8,965 nucleotides of DNA, taken from Betaproteobacteria bacterium (lineage in GTDB: Bacteria > Desulfobacterota > Desulfovibrionia > Desulfovibrionales > Desulfovibrionaceae). Below, in pieces: positions 5,911-8,965 of this stretch. Location of the stretch: NCBI GenBank assembly GCA_009778295.1, contig WRKB01000275.1, forward strand, positions 1 through 8,965. The letters are read 5' to 3'. The position numbers and the translations under genes were made by a program. Below the pieces are notes generated by a model. It searched no databases and was not told where the DNA came from. It saw only the letters and a list, made by a program, of their open reading frames with translations. Numbering within the stretch: the first letter of the stretch is position 1; each line of letters begins with the position of its first letter.

Positions 5911-7044
5911 ATGATAGTAAATGCTATACTATGCGTTTGGAATGAAGAGGATATTATCTATTCGACAGTCAAACACGCCTTTGCTCAAGGCTGTTCCAAT
6001 GTATACATAATAGACAACGGCAGCTCGGACAAAACTATTGAAGAGGCGAAGAAGGCAGGCGCAAAGCATTTTGCCACATTTCATTCAAAATGTTTTGATG
6101 AAATACAAAAAATAGCTCAGTTAAATACAGCGGTCGAAACCCTCAATGCATTATGTAATGATGAATTCATATGGTGGCTGTATATTGATGCCGATGAATT
6201 TCCATCTATCCTTACATCCATCACTATCATAGATTTTTTGAAAAAGATCGATTCTGATTGCCGGGCTGTTCATGGTTATCTGTATGAGCATATCCCGACA
6301 CATGAGCCGTATATGGCGCGTGGAATCCATCCAGCGGATTGTATGCCGATATGCCACAAGACTAACACGTATAAAATTCCGTTACTCCGCTATGATCATG
6401 GCAAAGAACATGTTTTTTCCCTGGGCGGGGCGCATTCTTTCAGTTCATCAGACAAGATAAAAGTATTGCATGATATTCTTTGCATTCATCATTTCCAATA
6501 CAGAAAACCGGAAAACACGCGCGCAAGATTGGCCATGCTGGCCCAAAAAAGACCCGACGGCACCAGCAGACTGGACTGGATGGATGATAACTCGAAAAGA
6601 ATGCATGGCAAGCCGCGTTCCATGTATTACAACCGGCTTGAACAACTTGAGAAAACGTATTCGGAAAACAGGTTCCGCAATCTTGCCGCAGATTCGCTGT
6701 TATACGACTATGGGAAACTTGTGCGATGGTACGATCCCCTCTCGTCATTCTGGAGCGAAGATGCTGCGATGGATGACAAAAGCGCCGCTTTTCATATATG
6801 GAAAGCAACGCATCTTTTTTTCATGGCGCAATATGAACTTGCCTTATGCGGCTTTCATGACGCTTTTGTAAAAACGCAAGACAAGGAAGGCAAGGAATAT
6901 CTCATGTTGGGCATGGCACGCTGTTTTCTGGCCATGTCTGATGCCGAGGCTTGCGTCAAGACCCTCAAGGCTGCCGTGAAAGCGGATTCGCAGGCAGTGC
7001 GCGTAGCAGCCGTGCAGCTTATGGAAAGGGCGCTTTCCTTGTAA
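5911..7044 (+). CDS. Family-2-like glycosyltransferase
   Basis: The 377-residue protein resembles the Glyco_tranf_2_4 group of GT-A fold enzymes. It opens with VNAILCVWNEEDII (3-16), then VYIIDNGSSDKT (31-42), the usual nucleotide-sugar site, and has the metal-binding DxD motif in WWLYIDADEF (D93, D95). A CIHHFQYR motif at 191-198 is typical of the group. The C-terminal quarter (about 290-375) is helical and alanine-rich, resembling TPR-type helices, though no clean repeat was made out. No signal peptide or membrane segment is visible, so it is probably a cytoplasmic enzyme acting on surface polysaccharide, LPS or a protein acceptor; sugar and acceptor are unknown. The ATG at 5911 is preferred over one at 5815 because AGGGAAGG lies four bases before it and the family starts near this point. 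The 5' part is clearly AT-rich against the neighbours while the 3' end is not. Confidence 0.85.
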   Translation: MIVNAILCVWNEEDIIYSTVKHAFAQGCSNVYIIDNGSSDKTIEEAKKAGAKHFATFHSKCFDEIQKIAQLNTAVETLNALCNDEFIWWLYIDADEFPSILTSITIIDFLKKIDSDCRAVHGYLYEHIPTHEPYMARGIHPADCMPICHKTNTYKIPLLRYDHGKEHVFSLGGAHSFSSSDKIKVLHDILCIHHFQYRKPENTRARLAMLAQKRPDGTSRLDWMDDNSKRMHGKPRSMYYNRLEQLEKTYSENRFRNLAADSLLYDYGKLVRWYDPLSSFWSEDAAMDDKSAAFHIWKATHLFFMAQYELALCGFHDAFVKTQDKEGKEYLMLGMARCFLAMSDAEACVKTLKAAVKADSQAVRVAAVQLMERALSL

Positions 7045-7046
7045 CT

Positions 7047-8300
7047 CTATTCCTTTTCTCGGCGGATGCGCGCGCCCACGGCGACGAGTTTGGTTTCAAT
7101 TTTTTCGTAGCCGCGATCCAGGTGATAGATGCGCTGTACTTGCGTTGCTCCCTTGGCGGCCAGGCCTGCAAGCACGAGCGAGGCGCTGGCACGCAGATCC
7201 GAGGCCATGACGGGCGCTCCGGTAAACTGCCTTACGCCGCGCACCATGGCTGAACGTCCGGAAAGCCGGATATCTGCGCCCATACGTACAAGCTCCTGCA
7301 CGTGCATGAAGCGGTTTTCAAAAATGCTTTCTTCCACCAGGCTGGGACCATCCGCAAGGCACATAAGCGCCATGACTTGGGCTTGCATATCCGTGGGAAA
7401 GCCGGGATAGGGCTGGGTGCGGATGTCAACGCCGTGCAAGGAGCTGTTGCGGCGGCGCGCCAGCAGCCCGTCCTCGGTTTGTTCAAAGTACATGCCCATG
7501 GCGGTAAGCTTGACGAGCAACGCGTCGAGTTCTTCCGCCGGGCAGTTTTGCAGCACCAACTCGCCGCCGGTAATGCCCGCCGCCACAATAAAGGTGCCCG
7601 CTTCAATCCGGTCAGGCATGATGGGATAGGAGCATCCGCCCAGACTGGGCATTCCGCTGATTTGGAGAATGCTGGTGCCATGCCCGGAAATTTTTGCGCC
7701 GCAACGGATGAGAAAATTGGCCAGGTCCACTACTTCCGGCTCCTTGGCGGCGTTTTCCAGAATGCTTTCGCCCTCTGCCAGGCAGGCGGCCATAAGCAGG
7801 TTTTCCGTCCCCCCCACGGTGGGAAAGTCGAAGATGACATGTGCTCCCTTAAGTTTGCGGCAACGACCTATGATATATCCTTCCTCAAGCTCAAAGCGAG
7901 CCCCCATTTTTTCAAGGCCTGACAGATGCAGGTTGACGGGGCGCGCTCCAATGGCGCAGCCGCCGGGCATGGCTACCCGGGCTTCGCCGAGCCGGGCCAG
8001 CAGGGGGCCGAGACAGAGTACGGAGGCACGCATAGTTTTGACGAGTTCATACGGCGCTTCCGGGGATAGCGAACAGGGAGTTATTGTGACGGTACCGTTG
8101 TTAAATTCCGCAGGGCAGCCGAGAAGATTGAGCAATTTAAGCGTGGTATGAATATCCCTGAGCGTGGGAACATTGGTGAAGGTGACGGATTCCGAGAGCA
8201 GGATGGAAGCAAAGAGAATGGGCAGGGCCGCGTTTTTCGATCCGCTGATACGAACCTGTCCGGTCAGAGGAACTCCGCCTTCAATGATAAGTTTATCCAT
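7047..8300 (-). CDS. murA: UDP-N-acetylglucosamine 1-carboxyvinyltransferase
   Basis: The 417-residue cytoplasmic enzyme catalyses the first committed step of peptidoglycan synthesis, transferring enolpyruvate from PEP to UDP-GlcNAc. Essential residues match E. coli MurA: K22 and N23 in [11 protein letters not shown]91 in KTMRASV, and C115 in [16 protein letters not shown], the loop cysteine attacked by fosfomycin. The catalytic aspartate is in FPTDMQAQ at about 304. Because the loop residue is Cys rather than Asp, the enzyme should be of the fosfomycin-sensitive type (family knowledge). The ATG at 8300 gives the normal length and has GGGGAA (plus-strand 8306-8311) five bases upstream; a longer in-frame start at 8357 lies inside gltX and is rejected. 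The start overlaps the gltX end by eight bases, implying one transcript and coupled translation. The stop is 2 bp from the convergent glycosyltransferase stop, leaving no room for a separate terminator. Confidence 0.97.
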   Translation of the reverse strand: MDKLIIEGGVPLTGQVRISGSKNAALPILFASILLSESVTFTNVPTLRDIHTTLKLLNLLGCPAEFNNGTVTITPCSLSPEAPYELVKTMRASVLCLGPLLARLGEARVAMPGGCAIGARPVNLHLSGLEKMGARFELEEGYIIGRCRKLKGAHVIFDFPTVGGTENLLMAACLAEGESILENAAKEPEVVDLANFLIRCGAKISGHGTSILQISGMPSLGGCSYPIMPDRIEAGTFIVAAGITGGELVLQNCPAEELDALLVKLTAMGMYFEQTEDGLLARRRNSSLHGVDIRTQPYPGFPTDMQAQVMALMCLADGPSLVEESIFENRFMHVQELVRMGADIRLSGRSAMVRGVRQFTGAPVMASDLRASASLVLAGLAAKGATQVQRIYHLDRGYEKIETKLVAVGARIRREKE

Positions 8301-8965
8301 TCGTCTTCCCCAAATGTCTCTCCAGGCGGGCCAAGGTTTCAGTTCGACCGAGAACATGGAGGATGTCAGGCAGGCTGGGACCGCCGGAAACTCCCGTCAG
8401 AGCTGCGCGTAGAGGCGGACCGACCTTTTTGAAAGCCAGGGCATTGGCTTCTGCATAGGCATGTATGAGTTTTTCCAGAGCTGGGGCGGAAAAATCCGCG
8501 GCAGCAGCCAGCAGGGGATGTAAAGCGGCGAGTTGGGCTTTGCCTTCGTCGTTCAGGGCTTTAGCAACAGTGTTTGGGTCGTATTCGAGTTTCTGGGCCG
8601 TGCAGAGCAAGGGATGCATGTTTTTTGCGAGTTCGACAAGGCTGGCGGCCCGTTCGCGATACAGGGGAACGACTTCCTGGAGCCGTTCCAGCGGAGCGGC
8701 GTCCTGCACAAAGGGAGCAACAAGGCGTGCCAGCTCATCCACTGGGGTTTCGCGCAGGTAGTGGCCGTTTAGCCAGTACAGTTTTTCCTGGTCAAAGGCT
8801 GCGGGAGCAGGATTGAGATTGGAACCGTCGAAATAACGCACCAATTCTTTAATACTGAAAATTTCCTGATCACCGTGCGACCAGCCGAGCCGAACCAGAT
8901 AATTGACCAGCGCCTGTGGCAGAAGCCCGTCCTGTTCGTATTCGATCACGGCGCGCGCGCCGTGG
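8293..8965 (-). CDS. gltX: Glutamyl-tRNA synthetase, C-terminal part
   Basis: About 223 residues of the C-terminal half are present; the N-terminal catalytic part lies beyond the right edge. The first visible residues are [13 protein letters not shown], the run that directly follows the KMSKS-type signature (usually K-(L/M)-S-K-R-H-G) of class I glutamyl-tRNA synthetases. Next comes [23 protein letters not shown], highly characteristic of GltX, and then the helical anticodon-binding region (for example [16 protein letters not shown]). The frame is open to the last base, so the GTG at 8949 is an internal valine codon and not the start. The enzyme charges tRNA with glutamate in the cytoplasm. 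Discriminating versus non-discriminating type cannot be judged from this part. The TAA at 8293-8295 lies inside the murA start, so the two genes form an operon with gltX first. Confidence 0.95.
   Translation of the reverse strand, partial: HGARAVIEYEQDGLLPQALVNYLVRLGWSHGDQEIFSIKELVRYFDGSNLNPAPAAFDQEKLYWLNGHYLRETPVDELARLVAPFVQDAAPLERLQEVVPLYRERAASLVELAKNMHPLLCTAQKLEYDPNTVAKALNDEGKAQLAALHPLLAAAADFSAPALEKLIHAYAEANALAFKKVGPPLRAALTGVSGGPSLPDILHVLGRTETLARLERHLGKTNG

Noticed and set aside
8947..8949. A GTG at 8949 as a start codon for a short separate gene
   Set aside because: The frame continues upstream to the window edge with residues (HGARA) that fit the GltX signature region, so the GTG is internal.
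8950..8961. GGCGCGCGCGCC palindrome near the right edge
   Set aside because: It encodes the conserved Gly-Ala-Arg-Ala stretch of GltX and is explained by coding in a GC-rich genome.

Overview
The window looks like the core chromosome of a sulfate-reducing deltaproteobacterium, most likely Desulfovibrionaceae. This is inferred from the gene set: a UbiA-type menaquinone prenyltransferase beside a molybdenum-cofactor gene, an iron-type alcohol dehydrogenase, and murA joined to gltX, with GC of about 60% in the housekeeping genes. No ribosomal or other strict taxonomic marker is present, so the assignment is moderate.

Layout. Positions 1-1611 (+) form a compact cluster: the 3' end of a MoaB/MogA-family molybdopterin gene, a UbiA-family prenyltransferase (start overlapping the previous stop as ATGA), and a YjgA/DarP (DUF615) ribosome-associated protein. 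A terminator-like hairpin lies inside the last codons of the third gene. A 179-bp convergent intergenic region with a strong hairpin follows. On the minus strand, 1791-2969 is an iron-containing alcohol dehydrogenase with a structured leader. A 243-bp palindrome-rich spacer separates it from 3213-5750 (minus), a full-length ComEC/Rec2 DNA-uptake channel. A 160-bp divergent region leads to 5911-7044 (+), a family-2-like glycosyltransferase whose 5' part is much more AT-rich than its surroundings. It ends 2 bp from the convergent murA (7047-8300, minus). murA overlaps by 8 bp the upstream gltX (8293 to beyond 8965, minus), of which only the C-terminal part is in the window.

How the genes work together. 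The left cluster serves cofactor and quinone synthesis plus ribosome assembly. The alcohol dehydrogenase handles NAD(H)-linked alcohol/aldehyde interconversion, typical of fermentative or sulfate-reducing carbon metabolism. gltX-murA is a housekeeping translation/cell-wall pair. The glycosyltransferase between comEC and murA is the most accessory-looking gene. No tRNA, rRNA, CRISPR array, insertion sequence or recognisable defence system was seen. The window is mostly ordinary; the points worth a second look are the mosaic glycosyltransferase and several structured non-coding stretches.
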